DNA of 51,958 nucleotides from Rickettsiales bacterium (GTDB lineage Bacteria; Pseudomonadota; Alphaproteobacteria; Methylaequorales; Methylaequoraceae), in the NCBI GenBank assembly GCA_002689325.1, contig NZFP01000038.1, positions 1 through 51,958 on the forward strand, given 5' to 3'. This document shows positions 28,694 through 36,401 of the stretch, piece by piece. The notes under the pieces were generated by a model. The model was not told the DNA's origin, did not search any database, and was given only the letters and a program-made list of their open reading frames with translations. The position numbers and the translations under genes are program-made. Every line of letters starts with the position of its first letter. Positions within the stretch are counted from its first letter, which is position 1.

Positions 28694-28840
28694 ATGGAAT
28701 ACTTTTTGCACAATTATTGTATGCAAAAACTAAAAATACGAGTTAAAGATCACTATATTGCAATTAAAATGATGGAATTTATTGCTAAAAACTACCTTAT
28801 TTTGTCGTTATTTTTGATTTTTCTGCTAATTTTCATTTAA
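28694..28840 (+). CDS. Possible 48-aa small membrane protein
   Basis: MEYFLHNYCMQKLKIRVKDHYIAIKMMEFIAKNYLILSLFLIFLLIFI*. ATG is 2 nt after the ispB stop; C-terminal TM-like segment; below the track cutoff. Confidence 0.3.
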   Translation: MEYFLHNYCMQKLKIRVKDHYIAIKMMEFIAKNYLILSLFLIFLLIFI

Positions 28841-28870
28841 TATTTTTTTATTTTCATTAATTTATTCATT

Positions 28871-30202
28871 ATGGATGAATTAAATAAATTTTCGAAAAGA
28901 TTTAAAAGGTATGCTGATTTAGGTACTTCAGCAGGATCTCTTGCTATAAATTTCCTTGGATCTAAAATTTTTAATTCAAAAGATGGAAAAAATGCAGAAG
29001 ATTTATCAAGAATTTTAGGGAATCTTAAAGGACCTATAATGAAGATTGCTCAACTATTATCAACAGTTCCAGATCTTCTCCCAGAAGAATATACTAAGGA
29101 ACTTACAAAACTTCAATCAAGTGCCCCTCCTATGGGATGGAATTTTGTTAAAAGAAGAATGAAAAATGAATTAGGTGATGAATGGTTAAATTTCTTTGAC
29201 TCATTTGAAAAGGAACCTTTTGCTGCAGCATCACTTGGCCAAGTTCACAAAGCGTTATTTAACGGAAATGAGGTTGTTTGTAAATTACAGTATCCTGATA
29301 TGTTGTCTATAGTTGAGGCTGATATCGGGCAGTTAAAATTATTATTTTCAATTTATAAAAAAATAGATCCAACTATTGACACATCAGAGATACAGAAAGA
29401 AATTTCATCAAGAGTCCGAGAGGAACTTGATTATTTTTTAGAACAAAAACATATGGAACTTTTTAACTTCATTTTTAAAAAAAATAAAAAGATTCATATC
29501 CCATATGTTTTAAATGAGATTTCTACTAAAAGACTTCTGACTATGAACTATCTTGAAGGAAAAAAGTTACTTGAGTTCAAAAAAGAATCAAAAAATAATA
29601 AAAAAGAGCTAGCCAAAAATATGTTTGTTGCTTGGTATTATCCTTTTTATAAATATGGTGTTATTCATGGTGATCCACACCTAGGAAATTATTCTGCAAA
29701 TAAGAATTATGAGATAAATTTACTTGATTTTGGTTGTATAAGAATTTTTAAGCCATCTTTTGTTGAAGGAGTCATAAATTTATATCATGCAATTATGCAT
29801 AATGATCAGGATTTAGCAGTAAATGCCTATGAAAGCTGGGGCTTCGAAAATATAAATAAAAAATTAATCGAAATACTAAATATTTGGGCAAAATTTTTGT
29901 ATTCTCCACTTCTAGAAAATAAGGTTAGAAAAATGCAAGAAACTAATTCGACAGCTTATGGAGCAGAAGCAGCAAATAAAGTACATCGTGAATTAAAAAA
30001 AATTGGCGGAGTTAAGCCTCCGAGAGAATTTGTTTTTATGGATAGAGCGGCTATCGGCCTTGGTTCAGTTTTTTTACATCTTGATGCAGAGTTAAATTGG
30101 TACAAAATATTTAATGAACTCATTGATGGTTTCACAGTCAAACAAATTAAACAATGTCAAAAAATAGCTTTAAAAACATCTAAATTGGAAGAAAACTACT
30201 AA
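28871..30202 (+). CDS. ABC1/UbiB/COQ8-family atypical kinase
   Basis: GNLKGPIMKIAQLLSTVPDLLPEEYTKELTKLQSSAPPMG, PFAAASLGQVHKA, HGDPHLGNYS, NLLDFGCIR. Confidence 0.92.
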   Translation: MDELNKFSKRFKRYADLGTSAGSLAINFLGSKIFNSKDGKNAEDLSRILGNLKGPIMKIAQLLSTVPDLLPEEYTKELTKLQSSAPPMGWNFVKRRMKNELGDEWLNFFDSFEKEPFAAASLGQVHKALFNGNEVVCKLQYPDMLSIVEADIGQLKLLFSIYKKIDPTIDTSEIQKEISSRVREELDYFLEQKHMELFNFIFKKNKKIHIPYVLNEISTKRLLTMNYLEGKKLLEFKKESKNNKKELAKNMFVAWYYPFYKYGVIHGDPHLGNYSANKNYEINLLDFGCIRIFKPSFVEGVINLYHAIMHNDQDLAVNAYESWGFENINKKLIEILNIWAKFLYSPLLENKVRKMQETNSTAYGAEAANKVHRELKKIGGVKPPREFVFMDRAAIGLGSVFLHLDAELNWYKIFNELIDGFTVKQIKQCQKIALKTSKLEENY

Positions 30203-30767
30203 CCTTTTGTTGGAAATTTTCAGCTGTAGACAAAAGTTTATCTAATTCAGCCATAGTTTTTGATAAATCTTCAGTATCATCTGACAACCAAGTTTTAAAT
30301 GTAATAGAATAGATAAAAAATAAAAAATTTTTTTTCAAAAAATCAAAAGCATAATTATTATATGAATTTGATAACTCAAGAAAAAAATCCATAGTATTCA
30401 TTACATTTTTAGTAATAATTGAGATCAACAATGGTTTATTTTTAGAAACATCTAATATTTTTACGAGTGAACCTTTAAAACCTTCCATTTCATCAAACCT
30501 CATCATTATTAGTTCAAAAAGAATGTCTTTTTTTGAGGAATCCTTAAAATCATCGATTCTTAATTTTGATTCAATATTTTTGTCAATCATTCTTGAAAAT
30601 TTATCAACAATAGAATTTTTACATTTAAAGAAAACTTTTAGGTCGTTAATTGGAATCTTTTCTTTAGTTGAAAGTTTTTCTAAAGAAAATTCCTCCCACC
30701 CAATGTCATTAATTAGATCAAACCCTTTCTTTATATATTTATTTTCTGTTTCTGTTGAATTATTCAT
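30180..30767 (-). CDS. COQ9/TetR-fold family protein
   Basis: N-terminal HTH-like region (GWEEFSLEKLSTKEKIPINDLKVFFKCKNSIV) and C-terminal TWLSDDTEDLSKTMAELDKLLSTAENF, which resembles the COQ9 C-terminal motif. Confidence 0.65.
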   Translation of the reverse strand: MNNSTETENKYIKKGFDLINDIGWEEFSLEKLSTKEKIPINDLKVFFKCKNSIVDKFSRMIDKNIESKLRIDDFKDSSKKDILFELIMMRFDEMEGFKGSLVKILDVSKNKPLLISIITKNVMNTMDFFLELSNSYNNYAFDFLKKNFLFFIYSITFKTWLSDDTEDLSKTMAELDKLLSTAENFQQKVSSFLPI

Positions 30768-30841
30768 TGATTTTCAGGTTGTTTTTAAAATATATATATA
30801 TATTCTTTAAGTTGTAAATAAATAAATGGAGTATTAAAAAT

Positions 30842-31234
30842 ATGATAAATAGATCTTTTATAATCACATTGCTTGGATTTTTCTTAATTTCCTTAAGTGC
30901 AAATGCTGGTGATGCTGAAAAAGGGAAAAAAGTTTTTAAGAAATGTGCAGCTTGTCACAACGTTGCTAGCGGTGCAAAGCACAAGACTGGTCCAAATCTT
31001 TGGAATATTGTTGGGGCTAAAGCCGGGATCCAAGACGGTTATAAATATTCTGATTGGTTAAAGGGCGCTGGCATTGAGTGGAACGATGAGAACTTAGCAG
31101 CTTGGGTTGGTAAAAAAAAAGAAAAAACAGCAAAATTTGGTAAGGATGTAAAGAAAAGCAAGATGATATTTGCTGGTCTTAGAAAAAAAGAACAAGTTGC
31201 AGATCTTATTGCTTATTTAAAGACACTCAAGTAA
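30842..31234 (+). CDS. Class I c-type cytochrome (c2/cytochrome c550-like)
   Basis: Signal peptide, GKKVFKKCAACHNV haem site, GPNLWNIVG, KSKMIFAG distal Met. Confidence 0.95.
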   Translation: MINRSFIITLLGFFLISLSANAGDAEKGKKVFKKCAACHNVASGAKHKTGPNLWNIVGAKAGIQDGYKYSDWLKGAGIEWNDENLAAWVGKKKEKTAKFGKDVKKSKMIFAGLRKKEQVADLIAYLKTLK

Positions 31235-31244
31235 CTTTTTATTA

Positions 31245-31757
31245 ATGAAAATTGAAGAAATTGAAAGTTTCATAGGAAAGGTTCCTGATTTTCCCAAACC
31301 TGGTATCCTTTTCTATGACATTTCAACTCTTATTTATAACAATGAAGCTTTTGCCTCCTCATTAGAAAAGTTTGAAGAATTATTTGATGAATATAAGTTT
31401 GATACCATAGCAGCAATAGATGCTAGGGGCTTCATATTTGGATCAGCTTTAGCTCACAAACTTAAACTTGGAATGATTATGATTAGAAAAAAAAATAAAT
31501 TACCAGGAAATAAAATTTCGTTTGAATATGATTTAGAATATGGAAAAGATACTCTTGAGATAAATATAAATGTTAAAAATAAAAAATTCTTACTTATAGA
31601 TGATCTTTTAGCAACAGGTGGAACAGCAGATGCCGCGGTAAAATTAATTGAAAAAGCTGGTGGAAAAGTTTCTTGCTTTGGATCATTGATAGAACTATCT
31701 TTTTTAAATGGGCGCGAAAAACTTTCTGTCCCTGTTCAAACGCTTATTAAGTATTAA
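31245..31757 (+). CDS. apt: Adenine phosphoribosyltransferase
   Basis: IGKVPDFPKPGILFYDIS, AIDARGFIFGSALAHKL, LLIDDLLATGGTADAAVKLIEKAGG. Confidence 0.95.
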   Translation: MKIEEIESFIGKVPDFPKPGILFYDISTLIYNNEAFASSLEKFEELFDEYKFDTIAAIDARGFIFGSALAHKLKLGMIMIRKKNKLPGNKISFEYDLEYGKDTLEININVKNKKFLLIDDLLATGGTADAAVKLIEKAGGKVSCFGSLIELSFLNGREKLSVPVQTLIKY

Positions 31758-31759
31758 TT

Positions 31760-32470
31760 ATGACAAGAGCACACAAACTTTTTCTAAAGTGGTTACTACA
31801 ATTTAATTTAATTTTTTTTTTCATCTTTTTTGCATTTGACCAAGGCTTAATTTTAAAGATCCTTTCGTCCGACAAAAGCTACATTACAAGCTTAATCTCA
31901 TTAATTTTCATTCTTGTTAGTGGACACTGTGCATTCTTTACGTTTAAGGTTTCAAAAGAACTTAATAAAGCTCATGTTATAAAAAAAAGCCTGCTAAATG
32001 AAAATGTTAAATTAAAAATTATTGATCAAAGCCTTATTCTTACATCGAAAGGCGAGATCGCTGGTGGTATTGTGTGCGATTATTTCAAAGATTTAATTGG
32101 ATTAAAAAAAAGCGGAGCATCCTCTCATGTCCAAATTCTTGATACCTATGTTAAAAAAGCCAATGGGTTTTTTGAGTTTGGGTGGTTTTGTTCAGACATA
32201 ATGCTTAAATTAGGCTTAATAGGTACCGTAATTGGTTTTATAATTATGCTAAGTTCTCTAGCTGATATTACCACTTTTGATGTAACTCTTCTTCAGGGAG
32301 TTCTCACGACAATGGGAAGTGGTATGGGTGTGGCACTTTATACAACTTTATCCGCACTTGTTACAGGGGTTTTAATTGCAATTCAATATTATAATTTAGA
32401 ATCTGGTTGTGAAGAACTTTTTTCTGTACTCAATCAAATTTCAGAAGTAAGTATCGACAAGAGTATGTGA
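31760..32470 (+). CDS. MotA/TolQ/ExbB-like proton channel family membrane protein
   Basis: Multiple TMs; LKLGLIGTVIGFIIMLSSL...LLQGVLTTMGSGMGVALYTTLSALVTGVLIAIQY resembles the TolQ/ExbB/MotA core. Confidence 0.75.
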   Translation: MTRAHKLFLKWLLQFNLIFFFIFFAFDQGLILKILSSDKSYITSLISLIFILVSGHCAFFTFKVSKELNKAHVIKKSLLNENVKLKIIDQSLILTSKGEIAGGIVCDYFKDLIGLKKSGASSHVQILDTYVKKANGFFEFGWFCSDIMLKLGLIGTVIGFIIMLSSLADITTFDVTLLQGVLTTMGSGMGVALYTTLSALVTGVLIAIQYYNLESGCEELFSVLNQISEVSIDKSM

Positions 32471-32471
32471 T

Positions 32472-33068
32472 ATGTCTTATTCTGGAAGAAGATTAAGGGC
32501 TGACCCTTTCACAGACTTATTATTCAATGTATTGTTATCTTTTACATTATTAATGTTTCTTGCTATAATTTTTATGAATCCAATTCCCAAAACTGGTGTT
32601 ATTAATCCAAAGGCAGAATATATAATAACAGTAAGTTGGGCTGATAATAATCCTGATGATATTGATACTTATGTTCAAAACCCAACAGGAGGGCTGGTTT
32701 GGTTTAGAGGTAAAGAATCAGAATTTGTTCATTTAGATCGAGATGACAGAGGTTTGCTTAATGACACTATTATGGTAAATGGCGAAAAAATACAAAATCC
32801 CCTTAATCAAGAAGTAGTAACATTACGTGCTGTCGTTCCCGGCGAATATATTGTGAATGTTCATTACTATGCAACAAAAACAAATCAACCTATCGATGTA
32901 AATGTTAAAGTTGAAAAGGTCAACCCTCAGCTTGAAGTGATTTATTATGGAACAATTAATTTAGAAAAAAAAGGTGTAGAAAAAACTGCAACAAGATTTA
33001 ATATAACACAAGACGGAATAGTTAATGTGACAGGTAACTTATTCAAAAAACTAGTACCGGAGAACTAA
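32472..33068 (+). CDS. ExbD/TolR-like single-TM protein with DUF2135/YfaP-like periplasmic domain
   Basis: DPFTDLLFNVLLSFTLLMFLAIIFMNP (Asp before the TM, as in ExbD/TolR), then VSWADNNPDDIDTYVQNPTGGLVWFRGKE and VPGEYIVNVHYY. Confidence 0.65.
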   Translation: MSYSGRRLRADPFTDLLFNVLLSFTLLMFLAIIFMNPIPKTGVINPKAEYIITVSWADNNPDDIDTYVQNPTGGLVWFRGKESEFVHLDRDDRGLLNDTIMVNGEKIQNPLNQEVVTLRAVVPGEYIVNVHYYATKTNQPIDVNVKVEKVNPQLEVIYYGTINLEKKGVEKTATRFNITQDGIVNVTGNLFKKLVPEN

Positions 33069-33073
33069 GTCAA

Positions 33074-33595
33074 ATGAGCACAGAAGTATTTTTTATTATT
33101 ATATGTTATGTTTTTATTGGTTTTTTACTTATATTATTTAACCTAAGAACAACTTATCACTGGATTATAAAATCCTCACTAATAATTATAACTTTAGTTT
33201 TTTATATATTTACCTACAAATCTTTCACCAATTTAGTTGGTTGGCCCACCAGTGCTTCACTTCCAGAAAGGTTTAGGCTTATATCAGCTCAGATATATGA
33301 ACCAAATACATTACTTAATATTGAGGGAGCAATTTACCTTTGGGTAACTAATATGGATGATCTCGCTGGGCTAGGAGTACCAAGATCATTTAAAATAAAT
33401 TACAACAAAGAATTACATGAAAAAATTTCGAAATCATTAGTTAATCTCAAAAATGGCGTACCCCAAATGGGCGAGAATTTGGATGATGAAAAAAAAGGAA
33501 TAATTTCAAGTCTTTTAAAAAAAGAAAAAATTACTACTGTTAGTACAACATTAAACTTTTTTGATATGCCTAACCAACTATTACCTGAAAAATAA
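33074..33595 (+). CDS. Membrane-anchored protein of unknown function
   Basis: Two N-terminal TMs, then GWPTSASLPERFRLISAQIYEPN...GAIYLWVTNMDD...GVPRSFKINY; part of the contiguous operon. Confidence 0.65.
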   Translation: MSTEVFFIIICYVFIGFLLILFNLRTTYHWIIKSSLIIITLVFYIFTYKSFTNLVGWPTSASLPERFRLISAQIYEPNTLLNIEGAIYLWVTNMDDLAGLGVPRSFKINYNKELHEKISKSLVNLKNGVPQMGENLDDEKKGIISSLLKKEKITTVSTTLNFFDMPNQLLPEK

Positions 33596-34287
33596 TGCGT
33601 TTATTAGTATTAATTTTTTGCATAATTTCTTGTTCTGAAAATTCATCTCAATACTTCCCCTTAGATAAAATTAAAAAATGGTCCTACAGCGTAGAGATTA
33701 TCCCTGAGGTTGAGAATAAAGCTTTATATAAAAAGACACATCTTTCAATGGGCGAAAAAAAAGTATCACTAAATGATAAAAAGAAAAACCTGTTTCCTAT
33801 TTTAAGGGAAAATGGAACAACACTTTTTTATGAATTCCTTGATGATGGTATTTACAGAGTTGGAAAAAAGTTTCTTAAAGAAAAGAAAATAACAGCCGAA
33901 ACCAAAAGAATGGTTTTACCAGTCCCACTTACACTTGATAAAACCTGGAATGTAGACAGCGAAACTTATTTGATTTTAAGAAAATATCCATATTATGATT
34001 ATAGAGCCACAACCAATTTTAAGCTCAACTATAAAGTTGCTTCAATGAAAGAAACGGTCAATACACCCTCTGGGACTTTTAAGGATTGTATTCTAATTAT
34101 TGGTAACGGAAAAACAAACTTCATTGGAAACAATGAAATAGGATCTATTGGTATAAAGATTTATTCTAAAGAATGGTATTCAAGAACAATTGGGTTAATA
34201 AAGATGGAAAGAATAGAAGAAACTGATACAGATTTATTTGGAACAACAAAAATGGTTCAACTCCTAGAAAGTTACCAAAAATTTTAA
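33595..34287 (+). CDS. Putative lipoprotein of unknown function; paralogue of 5163..5876
   Basis: MRLLVLIFCIISC lipobox-like N-terminus; start overlaps the previous stop (TAATG); shared motifs with 5163..5876. Confidence 0.7.
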   Translation: MRLLVLIFCIISCSENSSQYFPLDKIKKWSYSVEIIPEVENKALYKKTHLSMGEKKVSLNDKKKNLFPILRENGTTLFYEFLDDGIYRVGKKFLKEKKITAETKRMVLPVPLTLDKTWNVDSETYLILRKYPYYDYRATTNFKLNYKVASMKETVNTPSGTFKDCILIIGNGKTNFIGNNEIGSIGIKIYSKEWYSRTIGLIKMERIEETDTDLFGTTKMVQLLESYQKF

Positions 34288-35298
34288 ATGAATTATTTAA
34301 ATATATTAATATCTTCTGTAGTGGTTTTTTTTTTGCTACACCTTGGTAAATTCATTTTTATACCTTTTTTTTTTTCATTATTTTTTTACGTTATTATCAA
34401 TTCAATTTCAAATGATTTAGTTAATGTTTCAAATAAAATAAACATAAAAATTAATGAGTTTACATCCCATTTTATACTATTCTCAATTTTTATTTTTTTT
34501 GTTTATTTTTTTTTTAAAATTTTAAAAACAAATATCAACAATGTGATTCAAAATATTGATGTTTACCAAAACAATTTAAATCAACTTTCATTTTATTTTT
34601 CAAAAACTCCGGTAAACAATTTCTTCAATGAATCAATGATTTTAGAAAACTTAAATTTAATGAATATTTTTAACTATTTATTAAACATGGTAACAAACTT
34701 TGCAGGAAATTTTTCAATGATAATTTTTTTGCTAATATTTTTAGTAATTGAAAAAAAATATTTAAAGCTAAAAATTGCTAAAATAATAACAAACAAGAGT
34801 AAACTCAAAGTTTTCTCAAATATTAATAGTGACATATATAATTATTTTAGAATAAAAGCTTTGACTAGTTTTTTAACAGGAATTTTGACCTTTGTTATTT
34901 TATTTTTTTTTAATAGTGACTTAGCTATTGCTTTTGGGATTCTTTCTTTTTTTCTCAATTTTATCCCTTACATAGGGTCTTTAATTTCTATATTGTTACC
35001 AGTTACTTTCTCTGTAGTAGACAATTATAATTTCATGTACTCAATTATAATCTTCGCTTTACTTTTTCTAAACCATTTATTGATTGGAAATTTTCTGGAA
35101 AATAAATTAATGAGTAAAGCGCTTAATATAAGCCCAATAGTTCTTTTAATTTTCTTATCAATCATGGGAAAACTTTGGGGAATCTCTGGAATGTTTTTGA
35201 GTGTACCAATTATAGTTGTTTTAATTATCATACTTAATAATTTCAAACATACCAAGAATATTGCTATACTATTATCTGAAAAAGGAAATCTGAAATAA
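34288..35298 (+). CDS. AI-2E/PerM-family permease
   Basis: Poly-TM; AFGILSFFLNFIPYIGSLISILLPV and ALNISPIVLLIFLSIMGKLWGISGMFLSVPIIVVL are typical of AI-2E transporter C-terminal regions. Confidence 0.9.
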   Translation: MNYLNILISSVVVFFLLHLGKFIFIPFFFSLFFYVIINSISNDLVNVSNKINIKINEFTSHFILFSIFIFFVYFFFKILKTNINNVIQNIDVYQNNLNQLSFYFSKTPVNNFFNESMILENLNLMNIFNYLLNMVTNFAGNFSMIIFLLIFLVIEKKYLKLKIAKIITNKSKLKVFSNINSDIYNYFRIKALTSFLTGILTFVILFFFNSDLAIAFGILSFFLNFIPYIGSLISILLPVTFSVVDNYNFMYSIIIFALLFLNHLLIGNFLENKLMSKALNISPIVLLIFLSIMGKLWGISGMFLSVPIIVVLIIILNNFKHTKNIAILLSEKGNLK

Positions 35299-35303
35299 AA
35301 ACT

Positions 35304-36401
35304 TTAAAAATTCGTTTTTAATCCTCTATCCATTGATAAAATTAAACCAAAACCTATAAAGTAAGTAATCATAGAAGAACCACCGTATGAAACTAAAGGA
35401 AGGGGGAGTCCAACAACTGGAAGAAGCCCAATAACCATTGACATATTAATCATTGCTGCAAAAAAGAAATTAGAAATCAAACCATACGCAAGAACTCTAT
35501 TAAAAAAATCACGATTAAATTTATTTGCTATGTTATAGGTAGTTGAAGTAATAATAACAATCAGCCCAACTACTGAAAGTGTTCCTAGAAAACCAAATTC
35601 TTCTCCCAACATTGAAAAAATAAAATCTGTATGTTTCTCTGGTAAAAAATCAAGATGAGATTGAGTTCCTTTCATCCAACCTTTACCAAAGACGCCACCT
35701 GAGCCAATTGCAATTTGAGATTGTATAATATGATAACCAGAGCCAAGGGGATCATTTTCAGGGTTAAAAAGTGTTAAAATTCTTTGTTTTTGATAATTCT
35801 TTAACAAAGACCACAAATATGGTGCAATCATTAACATTAAAAAGCCTATAGAAGCAAAGAATTTCCAACTTAAGCCAGCTATAAAAAAAATTAAAAAACA
35901 AATGAAAAGTATAATAGCTGCAGTACCCAAATCAGGTTGTCTTAAAATTAGTCCAACAGGTAAAAGCACAATAAGTATTGGTAAAACTAAAAAAAAATAG
36001 TCACGAGTGTCTTTAATTTTCTTTTCATCAAAAAACTTAGCTAATGACAAAATAATAAAAATTTTCATAAATTCTGAGGGTTGAAAATAAAAACCTGATA
36101 TTTCAATCCACCTTCTTGAACCCTTTCCTATATGACCATAAAAAGATGCCCAAATAAGTAAAATTAAAAAAATTAAATAAAAGTAGAATGCATTCTTTTT
36201 CCAAAACTCCATATCTATGAGAGAAACTATAATCATAATTATTAAACCAAAAAAAACTTTGCTTATATGATTAAAAAAAATATCCATTTCCATTGCTGAT
36301 GTAGCACTATAAATCATTACAATTCCAACAAATGATAAAAAGCTCACCAAAAAGAAATAAAGCCAATTTAAATTCTTTAATTTAATAAAAATTTCATTCA
36401 T
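35304..36401 (-). CDS. rodA: Rod shape-determining protein RodA (SEDS)
   Basis: GKGSRRWIEISGFYFQPSEFMKI, RQPDLGTAAI, GFLPE-like FLPEKHTDFIFSMLGEEFGFLG, GLPLPLVSYGGSSM. Confidence 0.96.
   Translation of the reverse strand: MNEIFIKLKNLNWLYFFLVSFLSFVGIVMIYSATSAMEMDIFFNHISKVFFGLIIMIIVSLIDMEFWKKNAFYFYLIFLILLIWASFYGHIGKGSRRWIEISGFYFQPSEFMKIFIILSLAKFFDEKKIKDTRDYFFLVLPILIVLLPVGLILRQPDLGTAAIILFICFLIFFIAGLSWKFFASIGFLMLMIAPYLWSLLKNYQKQRILTLFNPENDPLGSGYHIIQSQIAIGSGGVFGKGWMKGTQSHLDFLPEKHTDFIFSMLGEEFGFLGTLSVVGLIVIITSTTYNIANKFNRDFFNRVLAYGLISNFFFAAMINMSMVIGLLPVVGLPLPLVSYGGSSMITYFIGFGLILSMDRGLKTNF

Noticed and set aside
31760-33068. Zorya-type anti-phage system (ZorA/ZorB)
   Set aside because: Considered because of the MotA-like/single-TM pair. 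The second protein lacks an OmpA-like peptidoglycan domain and no ZorC/ZorD helicase or nuclease is nearby; neighbours are apt and a PerM-like permease.
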